Shown: in pieces, positions 42,375-50,791 of the stretch
Layout: each line of letters begins with the position of its first letter
Numbering within the stretch: the first letter of the stretch is position 1
NCBI GenBank assembly: GCA_019721075.1
Contig: JAHEAD010000003.1
Span: 1-64,000 of the forward strand
Direction of reading: 5' to 3'
DNA length: 64,000 nt
DNA from: Candidatus Sysuiplasma jiujiangense
GTDB lineage: Archaea > Thermoplasmatota > Thermoplasmata > Sysuiplasmatales > Sysuiplasmataceae
Made by a program: the position numbers and the translations under genes
The notes under the pieces: generated by a model
The model's database searches: none
What the model was told of the DNA's origin: nothing
Seen by the model: the letters and a program-made list of their open reading frames with translations, nothing else

Positions 42375-43241
42375 TTGACGTCATTTGATCTTGAATCGAA
42401 GATGACTGAAGGTCAGGGAGGAAAACACTTCAGGGTAGATACTGACAGCCCTGCAGAGGTTGTTGCTCCGATCGGTGTGCAGTCTGAATTCATTTACAGA
42501 ATTGAGGTGGAGAGCGAGAGCCAGTTTACAATAGAGGTCAAATCGGAGCTCAGTTCAGATGTGGAAGGTTCCCCCGAATGGCAGGTGAAGCTTTACCTGG
42601 ACGGCATACTGAAATGGGACAGTCTCACCAATCTTCCGAGCGTGTTTGAAGCGAAGCTCGGGCAGGGAAGGCATTTTGCAACCCTTCAGGTATCTGTTGC
42701 ATCCGGCGCCTCTTACGGTGACAGGACAGCGGTTTCGCTGACTGTATCCTCGAAGGGAATCACCGAAACAAGAAATTTCAGGGTGGCTGTGAGACCGTCA
42801 ATCCTGGCGGTGAAGGCGGCGATAGGACAGGAGAGAGAAGTTGCCGATTCCATAGCAGCAAAGGCGAAGACAGGGAATCTTGGCATCTATTCGGTTCTCC
42901 TGCCGTCCACAATAAGAGGATACGTTTTTCTCGAGGCGATGAACACAGACAAGATTGAAAATGCGGTGAGGGGAATAAGGAAATCGCATGGCCTCGTCAA
43001 GGGGGAGACATCGCTTGACGAAGTAAGTCATTTCCTGACGCCGAAGCCGACCGTCAGCGGTATTGTCGAAGGGGACATAGTCGAACTCATATCCGGACCG
43101 TTCAAGGGCGAAAAGGCAAGGGTGCAGCGTATCGACAACGCAAAGGAAGAGATAACGGTTGAACTTTTTGAAGCGGTGGTTCCCATACCGGTGACGGTAA
43201 GGGGAGACCATGTCAGGGTTCTTGAAAAGGAAAGGCAGTAA
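42375..43241 (+). CDS. spt5: Transcription elongation factor Spt5 with a long N-terminal extension
   Basis: The C-terminal half is a standard archaeal Spt5/NusG. The NGN domain (residues ~140-225) includes LLPSTIRGYVFLEA, and the KOW domain reads VEGDIVELISGPFKGEKARV. It couples RNA polymerase to elongation and, in archaea, to ribosomes. The first 135 residues form an extra beta-rich domain (FIYRIEVESESQFTIEVKSE, VKLYLDGILKWDSL, FATLQVSVASGASYGDRTAV) that looks Ig-like. Usual archaeal Spt5 has about 150 residues; this has 288. The start is a TTG 15 bases after secE. Confidence 0.88.
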   Translation: MTSFDLESKMTEGQGGKHFRVDTDSPAEVVAPIGVQSEFIYRIEVESESQFTIEVKSELSSDVEGSPEWQVKLYLDGILKWDSLTNLPSVFEAKLGQGRHFATLQVSVASGASYGDRTAVSLTVSSKGITETRNFRVAVRPSILAVKAAIGQEREVADSIAAKAKTGNLGIYSVLLPSTIRGYVFLEAMNTDKIENAVRGIRKSHGLVKGETSLDEVSHFLTPKPTVSGIVEGDIVELISGPFKGEKARVQRIDNAKEEITVELFEAVVPIPVTVRGDHVRVLEKERQ

Positions 43242-43265
43242 TTGTGCTATTTGAGGTAGAGCAAG

Positions 43266-43739
43266 ATGGCAGACAGAATAAATGTTCTGGTTGATGCAGG
43301 AAAGGCAACACCTGGTGCACCGCTGGGTCCGGCTCTCGGGCCGCTTGGCGTGAACGTGGTTAAAATCGTTGCAGAGATCAATGAGAAGACGAAGCAGTTC
43401 AGCGGAATGAAGGTGCCGGTAACAATTGAGATCAATGCGGACAAGACGTTTCAGGTTCAGGTGGGCACGCCTCCGACGACGGCCCTCATACTGAAAGAGA
43501 TAGGCGCAGAGAAGGGCTCTGGAAGTCCAAAAGGCACCAAGGTGGGAAATCTCTCACTTCCGCAAATTCTCAGGATAGCCGAAATGAAGAAAGAGGCGTC
43601 GCTCGGCTCTAGCACCAAGGCAAGGGTCAAGGAGGTTGTCGGCACATGCGTTTCGATAGGTGTCACGGTTGAAGGGAAGGAACCGAAGGCGATCATTGAC
43701 GAAATCAACTCCGGTTCATGGGACAGCAGGCTGAAATAG
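43266..43739 (+). CDS. rpl11: Large ribosomal subunit protein uL11
   Basis: L11 binds the GTPase-centre rRNA. VDAGKATPGAPLGPALGPLG (residues 8-27) is diagnostic. MKVPVTIEINADKTFQVQVG and the C-terminal RNA-binding domain (LPQILRIAEMKKEASLG) follow. Length 157 is normal. Usually L1 follows directly; here about 1.3 kb with an inverted foreign gene intervenes. Confidence 0.96.
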   Translation: MADRINVLVDAGKATPGAPLGPALGPLGVNVVKIVAEINEKTKQFSGMKVPVTIEINADKTFQVQVGTPPTTALILKEIGAEKGSGSPKGTKVGNLSLPQILRIAEMKKEASLGSSTKARVKEVVGTCVSIGVTVEGKEPKAIIDEINSGSWDSRLK

Positions 43740-44116
43740 CACACACGCCGTTTAACCTGAGGTGTTCCGGCTTGCATGAAGCGGGGGAACGGAACAAATT
43801 GTATGTTCCATTTATCCCTGCAGGGGATGACCTCAATATTCAGGCATTATTTCATCGCCGGTAACGGCCCGGCTGGCTGTACCGACACGCACGGCTGACA
43901 GCCGGTCATATCCAAAAGATGCAAATCCGCAGAATTCGGTAAGGGGGCTTCCGACTTTGGGAGCAGAATACATTTCAGGAGCAAAGCCGGTCACTTGGCT
44001 TTGCCCCTGAAAACCATACTACTCTTAAAATCAAGTTTTTGCTTCTAAATTCTGCCGTTTCTGAATCTTAGGAAAGAAATACTCGAAAACAGAGCACTGC
44101 ACTCACTACGATCTTC
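43740..44116. other. Gene-free stretch after uL11, containing repeat R3
   Basis: About 375 bases without a gene. The right two-thirds hold repeat R3. The left part reads GCATGAAGCGGGGGAACGG and similar, and has no recognisable feature. Confidence 0.5.
43951..44060. repeat. Dispersed repeat R3 with 16-bp inverted repeat
   Basis: TTTCAGGAGCAAAGCC (43973-43988) and GGCTTTGCCCCTGAAA (43997-44012) are inverted copies with 15 of 16 matches and an 8-base spacer. GGGAGCAGAAT lies on the left flank and a degenerate repeat interior on the right. R3 looks like two head-to-head members of the R1/R2/R4 family. It is downstream of cassette gene 2. Confidence 0.55.
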
Positions 44117-44743
44117 TCAGGAGCGAACGACAGCGAAAGCCTGAGTGACGTTAAGATAGGGTGTAGCAAAATTCGTCGTATTCATCCAGGCCGGGGCATA
44201 GACGAATACAAACGAAAAGAGGAGACCGTATTTGAGTTCGGCGTGCGGATATATTATATCCGGATTGAACCTGTAGACAGTCGGTCCTGCAAGTGTGCAG
44301 TAGCCTGACAGTCTGAAGCCCCCACCGGCAACAAAGGTAACAGTGATGCGAAACGATCCGTTTGTCGGATAGTATGACGGCGGCGGCGGAAAATGATTCG
44401 CAATCAATTCAACCTGTGCGGGCCCTGTGTGATTCACAAGCGGTACCACTTCAGGAGGACTGGTTGTGCTGTTTACAATCAGCGTATTTGGACCAGCATC
44501 TGGCATGATGTGCCAATCCGTGGACCATGCTCCTTCCACGGTTGAGTTCGAACTTATATTCACCACAAGGTTGTACGCGGAAGTCACCTGTGAGTTCAGC
44601 CCGTAGAGTTTGGTTTTCGCAGGATAGATTACCTCACTCTTTACGGCTGCAGGCTGGAGTCCTGCGTATATGACGACAGTGATCAGCATCGCGGAAACTG
44701 CTGCTGCGGCCAATATCAATATCGGTGACCTAACTCGCCCCAT
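44117..44743 (-). CDS. Membrane-anchored extracellular protein, cassette copy 2
   Basis: A paralogue of 41309-41920, in the opposite orientation. The N-terminus is a clear membrane anchor (ILILAAAAVSAMLITVVIYA). The external part contains KLYGLNSQVTSAYNLVVNIS, STVEGAWSTDWHIMP, YYPTNGSFRITVTF and LKYGLLFSFVFVYAP, with many NxS/T sites. It breaks the normal L11-L1 gene adjacency. Function unknown; a surface or envelope role is the only reasonable inference. Confidence 0.72.
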   Translation of the reverse strand: MGRVRSPILILAAAAVSAMLITVVIYAGLQPAAVKSEVIYPAKTKLYGLNSQVTSAYNLVVNISSNSTVEGAWSTDWHIMPDAGPNTLIVNSTTSPPEVVPLVNHTGPAQVELIANHFPPPPSYYPTNGSFRITVTFVAGGGFRLSGYCTLAGPTVYRFNPDIIYPHAELKYGLLFSFVFVYAPAWMNTTNFATPYLNVTQAFAVVRS

Positions 44744-44884
44744 GCACCGTCACCTATCCGCCAAGCTGTTGCGAATATTTCCACTGTATTGTACCATGTC
44801 GTAATTGATTTGAAGGCACATGCATCATATAATAATGCCTGGATATGCTGTCTTCTACTTTTTGCTGGAAAAGACTTTCCCTCT

Positions 44885-44957
44885 CAAACCCATTCTGCTC
44901 TTAAAGTCAAAAATCTGCTCTTAAATTTTCTCCGTTTGGGTATTTCAGGAGCAAAGC
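44885..44957 (-). repeat. Dispersed repeat R4 upstream of cassette gene 2
   Basis: Read on the minus strand it begins GCTTTGCTCCTGAAATACCC and ends AAGAGCAGAATGGGTTT. It matches R1 and R2 with an internal duplication of AAGAGCAGA. It is upstream of cassette gene 2 in the same relation as R1 to gene 1. Confidence 0.5.
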
Positions 44958-45037
44958 AGGCGACAGGCAAAGGTTTAAATTCATCCATTGCTAACCTCTT
45001 TTCACTGTAGGAGAACCGAAGGTTCGCCGCACTACAG

Positions 45038-45688
45038 GTGTGTGATTGTCTGGCAAATGAAGAAACAGTTGAAGCTGTGAAGAAGGCACTCTCGTTAGCG
45101 CCGCAGAGGAAATTTGAGGAAAGCGTTGAGATTGCCATTAATTTGAAGGATGTTGATCTTTCAGTACCGAAGAACAGAATACAGGAGGACATCATTCTGC
45201 CCAGCGGCAGGGGAAAGGATGTCAGGGTATGTCTCTTCGGCGGGGCGGAGATGGCGCTGAAGGCAAAAAACGTGGCTGACCTGATCATATCTCCTGAGGA
45301 TTTCAACAGATACATGGATGACAAAAAGGTGGCAAAGAAACTCGCAAGGGACTACGACTATTTTGTTGCAGAGGCGCCGCTGATGGCCACCATCGGTAAA
45401 AGGATGGGAGTTGTCCTCGGCCCCAGAGGGAAGATACCGAAGCCGCTTCAGCCGGGCATTGATCCGGCACCGGCAATAACTACACTCAAGAAAACAACGA
45501 CTGTCCGGTCGAGGGAAAAGAGGACGTTCCAGACGCTTGTCGGAACGCGCAGGATGAAACCCGAGGAAATAGCCGAAAACGTGGATGCAGTACTGAACAG
45601 GGTCATCGGGAAGCTTGAAAAGGGGAAATTGAACCTCGATTCCGCATATGTCAAAACGACGATGGGGCCCGCCGTGAGAATAATGTAG
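45038..45688 (+). CDS. rpl1: Large ribosomal subunit protein uL1
   Basis: L1 forms the mobile L1 stalk and often represses its own operon through an mRNA leader. EESVEIAINLKDVDLSVPKN, GKRMGVVLGPRGKIPKPL and GTRRMKPEEIAENVDAVLNR are conserved. Length 216. The start is a GTG. The leader (44960-45037) is short, and I see no clear L1-binding mimic. Confidence 0.95.
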   Translation: MCDCLANEETVEAVKKALSLAPQRKFEESVEIAINLKDVDLSVPKNRIQEDIILPSGRGKDVRVCLFGGAEMALKAKNVADLIISPEDFNRYMDDKKVAKKLARDYDYFVAEAPLMATIGKRMGVVLGPRGKIPKPLQPGIDPAPAITTLKKTTTVRSREKRTFQTLVGTRRMKPEEIAENVDAVLNRVIGKLEKGKLNLDSAYVKTTMGPAVRIM

Positions 45689-45696
45689 GTGAAAAA

Positions 45697-46548
45697 ATGG
45701 CACATACCAGGGAGTGGAAGGAAAACAACCTCAGGGCGCTTTCCAGCACCATCAGAAATTCACGTGTTGTTGGCATCGCAAGCATCAGGGGGCTTCCTGC
45801 ATCGCAATTCCAGCAGATCAGAAAGAAGCTCTACGGCGTCGCTGAAATTCATGTTTCAAGAGGATCAATACTGAGACGCGCGATTGAGGACGCGGCAACC
45901 GAGAAGAAGGGCCTCAAAGAGCTTGAGAATGAAATATTCAATGACCAGACGGCAATAATTTCGTCGCAGGAAAATCCCTTCAAGCTCTTCAAAACACTTG
46001 AAAGAAACAAGACACCGCTGGCTGCCAGGGGCGGTGAAACAGCGCCATCCGATATCGAGATAAGGGCCGGAGAAACTTCTTTCAAGCCCGGGCCCATTGT
46101 AGGTGAACTACAGAAAGCTGGCATCCCTGCCGCAATAGAAGGCGGAAAAGTTGTCATAAAGAAGGACAAACTGCTTGTAAAGGCGGGGGAACAAATCTCG
46201 CCCGGCATTGCTTCGGCACTTACAAAACTTGAGATTTATCCATTGATAGCCGGCCTTGACGTGAAAGCAATATTCGAGAACGGGCTGGTATTCAGAAAGG
46301 ATGTTCTGAATGTGGATGATACAAAGACCATGCATGATATCGCAACAGCTTATTCCGGCGCGTTTGCGCTCGCGGTCAAAGGCAGGTATTTCACAGGCCA
46401 GACAGTCGCGTACCTTATCGGGGAAGCGCATGGCAATGCAGTCGGCCTTAGTCTTTCCGCAGGCATTCCAACGAAGGAAACAGTTGGCCTGCTGCTGGCC
46501 AGGGCTGCGTCCGAAGCCGTTGTGCTCAGGGATAAGACAGAAAAATGA
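45697..46548 (+). CDS. rplP0: Large ribosomal subunit protein uL10 (P0)
   Basis: P0 anchors the L12 stalk dimers. VVGIASIRGLPASQFQQIRK, GPIVGELQKAGIPAAIEGGK and PLIAGLDVKAIFENGLVF are typical archaeal L10. Length 283 is shorter than many archaeal P0 proteins. Its C-terminus ends soon after the L12-binding helices and lacks the acidic DDDMGFGLFD-like tail. It follows L1 by eight bases. Confidence 0.95.
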   Translation: MAHTREWKENNLRALSSTIRNSRVVGIASIRGLPASQFQQIRKKLYGVAEIHVSRGSILRRAIEDAATEKKGLKELENEIFNDQTAIISSQENPFKLFKTLERNKTPLAARGGETAPSDIEIRAGETSFKPGPIVGELQKAGIPAAIEGGKVVIKKDKLLVKAGEQISPGIASALTKLEIYPLIAGLDVKAIFENGLVFRKDVLNVDDTKTMHDIATAYSGAFALAVKGRYFTGQTVAYLIGEAHGNAVGLSLSAGIPTKETVGLLLARAASEAVVLRDKTEK

Positions 46549-46586
46549 ATAAGTAACCTAAGAATTGATACGGAGAAGGATTTGAA

Positions 46587-46895
46587 ATGGAATACATATA
46601 CGGTGCTCTGCTTCTGCACAGTGCTGGAAAGGAAATAAACGAAGAAAGCGTATCGAACATAATAAAGGCGGCAGGCGTAGAACCTGACCCGGCCAGAGTG
46701 AAGGCTCTAACTGCCTCCCTGAGCGGAATCAACATAGAGGAAGCAATAAAGAGTGCGGCAGTATCCTCTGCGCCGGCACCTCAGCAGGCACACGCTCCAC
46801 AGGAGAAGAAGGAAGAGAAGAAGAAAGAGGAAAAGAAGGAAGAGGCGGTTTCGGAAGAAGAGGCTGCTGCCGGACTTGGCGCACTGTTCGGCTGA
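46587..46895 (+). CDS. rpl12: Ribosomal stalk protein P1/L12
   Basis: The 102-residue protein starts [20 protein letters not shown], the dimerisation domain of archaeal L12. It has an Ala/Pro hinge, a Lys/Glu-rich region ([20 protein letters not shown]) and the C-terminal AGLGALFG that contacts translation factors. It ends the ribosomal cluster. Confidence 0.96.
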   Translation: MEYIYGALLLHSAGKEINEESVSNIIKAAGVEPDPARVKALTASLSGINIEEAIKSAAVSSAPAPQQAHAPQEKKEEKKKEEKKEEAVSEEEAAAGLGALFG

Positions 46896-47087
46896 ATTCT
46901 GCGAATTCCTATCCGGCCGATATGCTTTCCTCTCTGCACGATTAGCTCATGCTCTTCCGGCAATAGCAGGGGCGGAGGAGCGCTTTTTTAAAGGCGGATT
47001 CGCGCCCCGCGCTTATGATTCTGCTCGAATGGAAATATGCATCCGAACAGGAACAAATACCCCCGGTCCCATATATTTTACAGATAC

Positions 47088-47097
47088 ATTTATATAT
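47088..47097 (+). promoter_or_regulatory. TATA box before gar1-tfb
   Basis: ATTTATATAT lies about 40 bases before the gar1 ATG at 47137. GGTGA at 47128-47132 is a plausible ribosome site. Confidence 0.55.
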
Positions 47098-47136
47098 GAG
47101 TGGCAAAGTGGTGGAATATAAACTTTTGGTGAACTG

Positions 47137-47415
47137 ATGCGTCTCCTCGGTGTGAGCAGGTGTGCCTCTTCGGCAGCACGTATTGTTGTTGAGGCAAAAT
47201 TTGTTCCTGATGAAAATCAGAATGTTTTCGACAGGCGGGGGAGAAGCATCGGATTCGTCAAAGAGATAATCGGAAGGGTTGATGCACCTTTCGTTTTGAT
47301 CAGCACACAGAAAAATTTCGGCACCGGAAATCTGAGCGGCCTTGAAGTGTATGTTGAGGAAAGTGTTACGAATGGCAAGAGCAAAGGAGACAAGGGAAGG
47401 AACAGAAGAAGTTGA
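47137..47415 (+). CDS. gar1: H/ACA RNP protein Gar1
   Basis: Gar1 completes the H/ACA pseudouridylation complex. The 92-residue beta-barrel reads [34 protein letters not shown] and a basic tail. In many archaea gar1 precedes tfb, as here, and the genes overlap by 44 bases. Confidence 0.88.
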   Translation: MRLLGVSRCASSAARIVVEAKFVPDENQNVFDRRGRSIGFVKEIIGRVDAPFVLISTQKNFGTGNLSGLEVYVEESVTNGKSKGDKGRNRRS

Positions 47416-48313
47416 GAGATGCCCTGAATGCGGAAGCACCCATCTTGTGCGGGACTACGAGAGAGGGGAACTCATCTGCGAAGAGTGCGGACTCGTTATA
47501 GACGACCAGCTGATCGACCAGGGACCCGAGTGGAGGGCTTTCGACGTTGAGCAGGGAGAAAAAAGGGCGCGTACAGGAGCTCCGATGACTTACACCATTC
47601 ACGACAAGGGACTGTCGACGGAAATATCATGGAAAAACAAGGACAGCTACGGCAAAAGCATTCCCACAAGGAACAGAGCGCAGCTATACAGACTGAGAAA
47701 ATGGCAGCGAAGAATAAGAGTGAGCAATGCAACAGAGAGAAATCTGGCCTTCGCGCTCGGGGAGCTTGACAGGATGGCTTCAGCGATGGGGCTTCCCAGA
47801 AATGTCAGGGAAACAGCCGCAATGATCTACAGAAAGGCAGTGAACAACAATCTCATACGCGGCAGGAGCATTGAGGGAGTGGTCGCTGCATCGCTTTACG
47901 CAGCATGCAGGCAGTGCAATGTACCGAGAACGCTTGACGAAGTCGCAGGATCCAGCAGAGTCGGAAGAAAGGAAATCGGCAGAACATACAGATTCATGAC
48001 CAGGGAGCTGAAACTTAAGCTCATGCCGACTAAGCCTCAGGACTACGTGTCGAGGTTCTGCAGCGAGCTGAAACTTAGCGGTGATGTCCAGGCCAGAGCC
48101 ACTGAAATACTGAAAGAGGCGAGCAAAAGGGAGCTGACTTCGGGACGCGGGCCCACCGGTGTTGCCGCCGCTGCCATCTACATCTCATCCATAACGGCAA
48201 ATGAAAGACGGACACAGAGGGAAGTGGCAAACGTCGCAGGCGTTACGGAAGTCACCATAAGGAACAGGTACAAGGAACTCACGGAAAAACTCGGAATCGA
48301 AGTCGAATTGTGA
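47372..48313 (+). CDS. tfb: Transcription initiation factor TFB
   Basis: The TFIIB homologue. The N-terminal zinc ribbon [20 protein letters not shown]...C is followed by the B-reader/linker ([20 protein letters not shown]) and two cyclin folds ([20 protein letters not shown] and the second near residue 210). [20 protein letters not shown] is the BRE-binding helix-turn-helix. The ATG at 47372 ([10 protein letters not shown]) is chosen. Length 313. Confidence 0.96.
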   Translation: MARAKETREGTEEVERCPECGSTHLVRDYERGELICEECGLVIDDQLIDQGPEWRAFDVEQGEKRARTGAPMTYTIHDKGLSTEISWKNKDSYGKSIPTRNRAQLYRLRKWQRRIRVSNATERNLAFALGELDRMASAMGLPRNVRETAAMIYRKAVNNNLIRGRSIEGVVAASLYAACRQCNVPRTLDEVAGSSRVGRKEIGRTYRFMTRELKLKLMPTKPQDYVSRFCSELKLSGDVQARATEILKEASKRELTSGRGPTGVAAAAIYISSITANERRTQREVANVAGVTEVTIRNRYKELTEKLGIEVEL

Positions 48314-48322
48314 GTCCACAAG

Positions 48323-49387
48323 TCAGAGAACAAATCTCCTGAGTTCAAGATAGTCTACGGCCGAACCGCCGGTACGTGCGAAAAGTATCTCTTTCCTCAC
48401 ACCATGCGCTAGCCGTACAGTACCTGAAATGTCGGGCCAGGTTGATACGTAACCGGGGGGAACGGCAATGACCAGGTACTTCGCATGCGCCTTTTCCGGG
48501 TCATCGTCATACGCCCTGAAATGCGATCCGTACTTGAAGCCCGTCTTTACAATGAACCCCCTGCCTTTGAGATCCTCGTAAACTGAAACCTTCTGGCCGA
48601 ATGCAGGATCCAGTCTTTGAGACAGGTCCACAAGAGAGTTGAGCGGAACATGCCGCCCGGTCTTTGCGCTCGTAAGTCTCAGGCATTTTGCCGCCATCAG
48701 ATGGACAGCTTCTATAAGAGACAGCTGCAGCCCGCTGCCGAGTCTGTTACCGTAAAAGCCTTCGGCTCTCAGCGTGTCTGCGCCTTCGCCGTCTGGAATT
48801 ATTACCCTGTCGGACAACAGTATGCCGGAAAATTGGCGGGAAAGTTTTTCAGCAGCGTGTGCCCGGGGCTTCTGTGTCCTGATTCTGTAGTAGGTGATAT
48901 CGCCTTCCTCGTCCACAACTGACATGACAATCTCCTTTCCGGTGCCTTCGCTCCCCTTTGCGGCAGAAATAAGGAGGTCTATATCGAAAAGCTGCCGTTC
49001 GGATGCTACAATCACATAGGCTTCCGGAGATGCATTCTTGGGTGTGTCGCCCCTTCTGTAAAGGGTGAAATCAATTCCGTTTTCCTCATCCTCTGAAAGA
49101 TTGACGATTACGCCGCTCCGCCTCATGTCGCTGTATACAATATACCTGACTTCGAAATTCCTTATCCTCCTGGAAGCGTATGTTACAAGTTCACCGAAGC
49201 CCATTGCCCTGCCTCCGGGACCGGCGATATTCAGCCTTTCGCTCTCGAAGAGATACAGCGCCTCAAGCAGGTTCAGCTTGAGAGAGCCTCCGCTCTGCGG
49301 CTCGCCAAAGCAGCCCTTGTTGTGTATCCTGCTTGCTTCCGACTCATCCTTTATCAGTGCAGAGTCCTTCAGGAATGTCGCGACCAT
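48323..49387 (-). CDS. endA: tRNA-splicing endonuclease, fused two-repeat type
   Basis: EndA cuts bulge-helix-bulge introns from tRNA. The C-terminal repeat carries the catalytic set: Y293 in HFRAYDDD, H301 in KAHAKYLVIAV, and K332 in RLAHGVRKEILFA. The N-terminal repeat (residues ~35-170) has the same fold pattern (LLEALYLFESERL, VRYIVYSDMRRSGVIVNL), but lacks the triad. This is the fused alpha2-type architecture seen in Thermoplasma and Archaeoglobus. Such enzymes are usually held to prefer canonical introns, which makes the tRNA-Lys of this window notable. It converges with tfb, stops 10 bases apart. Confidence 0.92.
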   Translation of the reverse strand: MVATFLKDSALIKDESEASRIHNKGCFGEPQSGGSLKLNLLEALYLFESERLNIAGPGGRAMGFGELVTYASRRIRNFEVRYIVYSDMRRSGVIVNLSEDEENGIDFTLYRRGDTPKNASPEAYVIVASERQLFDIDLLISAAKGSEGTGKEIVMSVVDEEGDITYYRIRTQKPRAHAAEKLSRQFSGILLSDRVIIPDGEGADTLRAEGFYGNRLGSGLQLSLIEAVHLMAAKCLRLTSAKTGRHVPLNSLVDLSQRLDPAFGQKVSVYEDLKGRGFIVKTGFKYGSHFRAYDDDPEKAHAKYLVIAVPPGYVSTWPDISGTVRLAHGVRKEILFARTGGSAVDYLELRRFVL

Positions 49388-49484
49388 TGAAAGTGCAGTA
49401 CAGTGGTCACTGATAAATAGTCACTCCATAAGTTCCGGGCCGTGTGATGGAAACAAATTAAGCACCCATCGCTATACACCGGCT

Positions 49485-49766
49485 ATGGCACACGATCAGG
49501 TTGAAAAAATAACGGCTAAAATAATGCAGGAAGTACAGGAAGCTGAAAAAAAACTGAGGAAGAGTGTTAAAGAACTGGAGGGCCTGTCCAGAAAGTCTGT
49601 CAAACTGCTTGAAGGAGGGAAGCCGATAGCCGGAGACCTGATGTCACTGGCGGATGCGATCGCAAAGGATATTGAGAAGACTGCCCCCTTGCTGGCCAGA
49701 GATCTCATTGAAGCCGAAAAGAAGGTTGTGGAGAAGACAAGGGAAAAGATGCGCAGAAAGAAGTAG
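49485..49766 (+). CDS. Small coiled-coil protein
   Basis: A 93-residue, highly charged helical protein (KIMQEVQEAEKKLRKSVKEL, LIEAEKKVVEKTREKMRRKK). It has heptad-like repeats and no membrane segment or cysteine. I do not recognise a family. The ATG at 49485 is chosen because the upstream part of the open frame is antisense to endA. The next gene begins about 15 bases downstream. Confidence 0.6.
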   Translation: MAHDQVEKITAKIMQEVQEAEKKLRKSVKELEGLSRKSVKLLEGGKPIAGDLMSLADAIAKDIEKTAPLLARDLIEAEKKVVEKTREKMRRKK

Positions 49767-49780
49767 ACATCGTAACAGGG

Positions 49781-50128
49781 GTGAGTTTATTGACTGGAAA
49801 TACAGAAAAGAATGATCTGGAGAACGTGATGAGCTCGTATTACGGGAACGAGACCGTGACTGCAATAGTGCAGCTGAAGGTGGACACAAAGGAGGCGGAC
49901 ACCATTGCGATGACGGTCGCAAAGCATGAGGCAATTTTTGATGTTTTCATGGTTACAGGAGACGCGGATATAGTGGTCAAGGCGAAATTCACCAACTATT
50001 CGCATGTGAAGAAATTCCTTGTTGATACCCTGGGCTCGATCAAGGGCGTCAAGGAGCTGAAGACTATGATGGTGGTAACAGCATTCAAGGAAAACGGAAA
50101 AATGGAGGATATCGGCGCAGTAAGATGA
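49781..50128 (+). CDS. Stand-alone Lrp/AsnC-type RAM domain protein
   Basis: A 115-residue protein with the effector-binding fold of Lrp/AsnC regulators (ETVTAIVQLKVDTKEADTIA ... AIFDVFMVTGDADIVVKAKF ... TLGSIKGVKELKTMMVV) but no helix-turn-helix. Such SARP/RAM-only proteins bind amino acids or modulate Lrp regulators. The GTG at 49781 or TTG at 49790 is the start. Confidence 0.8.
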   Translation: MSLLTGNTEKNDLENVMSSYYGNETVTAIVQLKVDTKEADTIAMTVAKHEAIFDVFMVTGDADIVVKAKFTNYSHVKKFLVDTLGSIKGVKELKTMMVVTAFKENGKMEDIGAVR

Positions 50129-50333
50129 ACTGGCAGCTATCAGAAGCGGCAATTCACTTCACATATCGGACAGTTTGCCGGCCGTATTTCCCGCCCATGC
50201 CGGTATGGCAACAGATTTAAATAGGTTCAGTATGGGAAAGGCACTGCAGGGCAATGCAAAAGTAAAATAGATAATTCGGGTACAATGAGACTGCAGAAAC
50301 AGGACAGGATAAAAAATGGTTGGTGAACTGATA

Positions 50334-50588
50334 ATGTCGAACGAGGAGAGAATGAAGCAGATTATTGATGTTTTGAACCAGCTTGCGGAAGACACTTCAG
50401 TTCCGCGGAACATAAGGAAGGGGGCGACCGACGCAATAAACAAGCTCATGTCAAAAAATGAGGCGCTTGATGTCAGATCTGCAAGCGCAAACATCATACT
50501 GGACGAACTTGCAAACGATCCGAACATACCGCTGCATGGAAGGACAATTATCTGGAATATCATGAGCCAGCTGGAAACGCTGAAGTAA
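50334..50588 (+). CDS. UPF0147 family protein
   Basis: An 84-residue helical protein (MSNEERMKQIIDVLNQLAED ... SVPRNIRKGATDAINKL ... NDPNIPLHGRTIIWNIMSQL). It matches the UPF0147 family, which is widespread in archaea and has no established function. ATG 50334 is used; an earlier in-frame TTG/ATG at 50316 exists. It ends just before tRNA-Gly. Confidence 0.85.
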   Translation: MSNEERMKQIIDVLNQLAEDTSVPRNIRKGATDAINKLMSKNEALDVRSASANIILDELANDPNIPLHGRTIIWNIMSQLETLK

Positions 50589-50592
50589 ACCG

Positions 50593-50663
50593 GCGGCTGT
50601 AGTCTAGTGGTAGGACTGAAGCTTCCCAAGCTTCAAACTCGGGTTCGAATCCCGGCAGCCGCA
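50593..50663 (+). tRNA. tRNA-Gly(CCC)
   Basis: The acceptor GCGGCTG pairs with CAGCCGC. The anticodon stem is GAAGC/GCTTC with loop TTCCCAA, anticodon CCC. The T-arm TCGGG TTCGAAT CCCGG is intact and the discriminator is A. No intron and no encoded CCA are seen. Its 3' end (CCCGGCAGCCGCACA) recurs in degenerate form at three sites downstream, which mark a toxin-antitoxin array. Confidence 0.93.
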
Positions 50664-50791
50664 CATTGTATTTCTGAGCACCAAACACGACCAGGTGACC
50701 GCGTCTCCACCCAAGTGGCTGAAGTGGGTTTGGACCTATAGCGGTGGTGGGTAGGGTCAATCTTTATAGCTTAATAAATTAATCTATATCC

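Noticed and set aside
49065-49484. N-terminal extension of the coiled-coil protein
   Set aside because: It is antisense to the well-supported endA gene and has the composition of a shadow frame.
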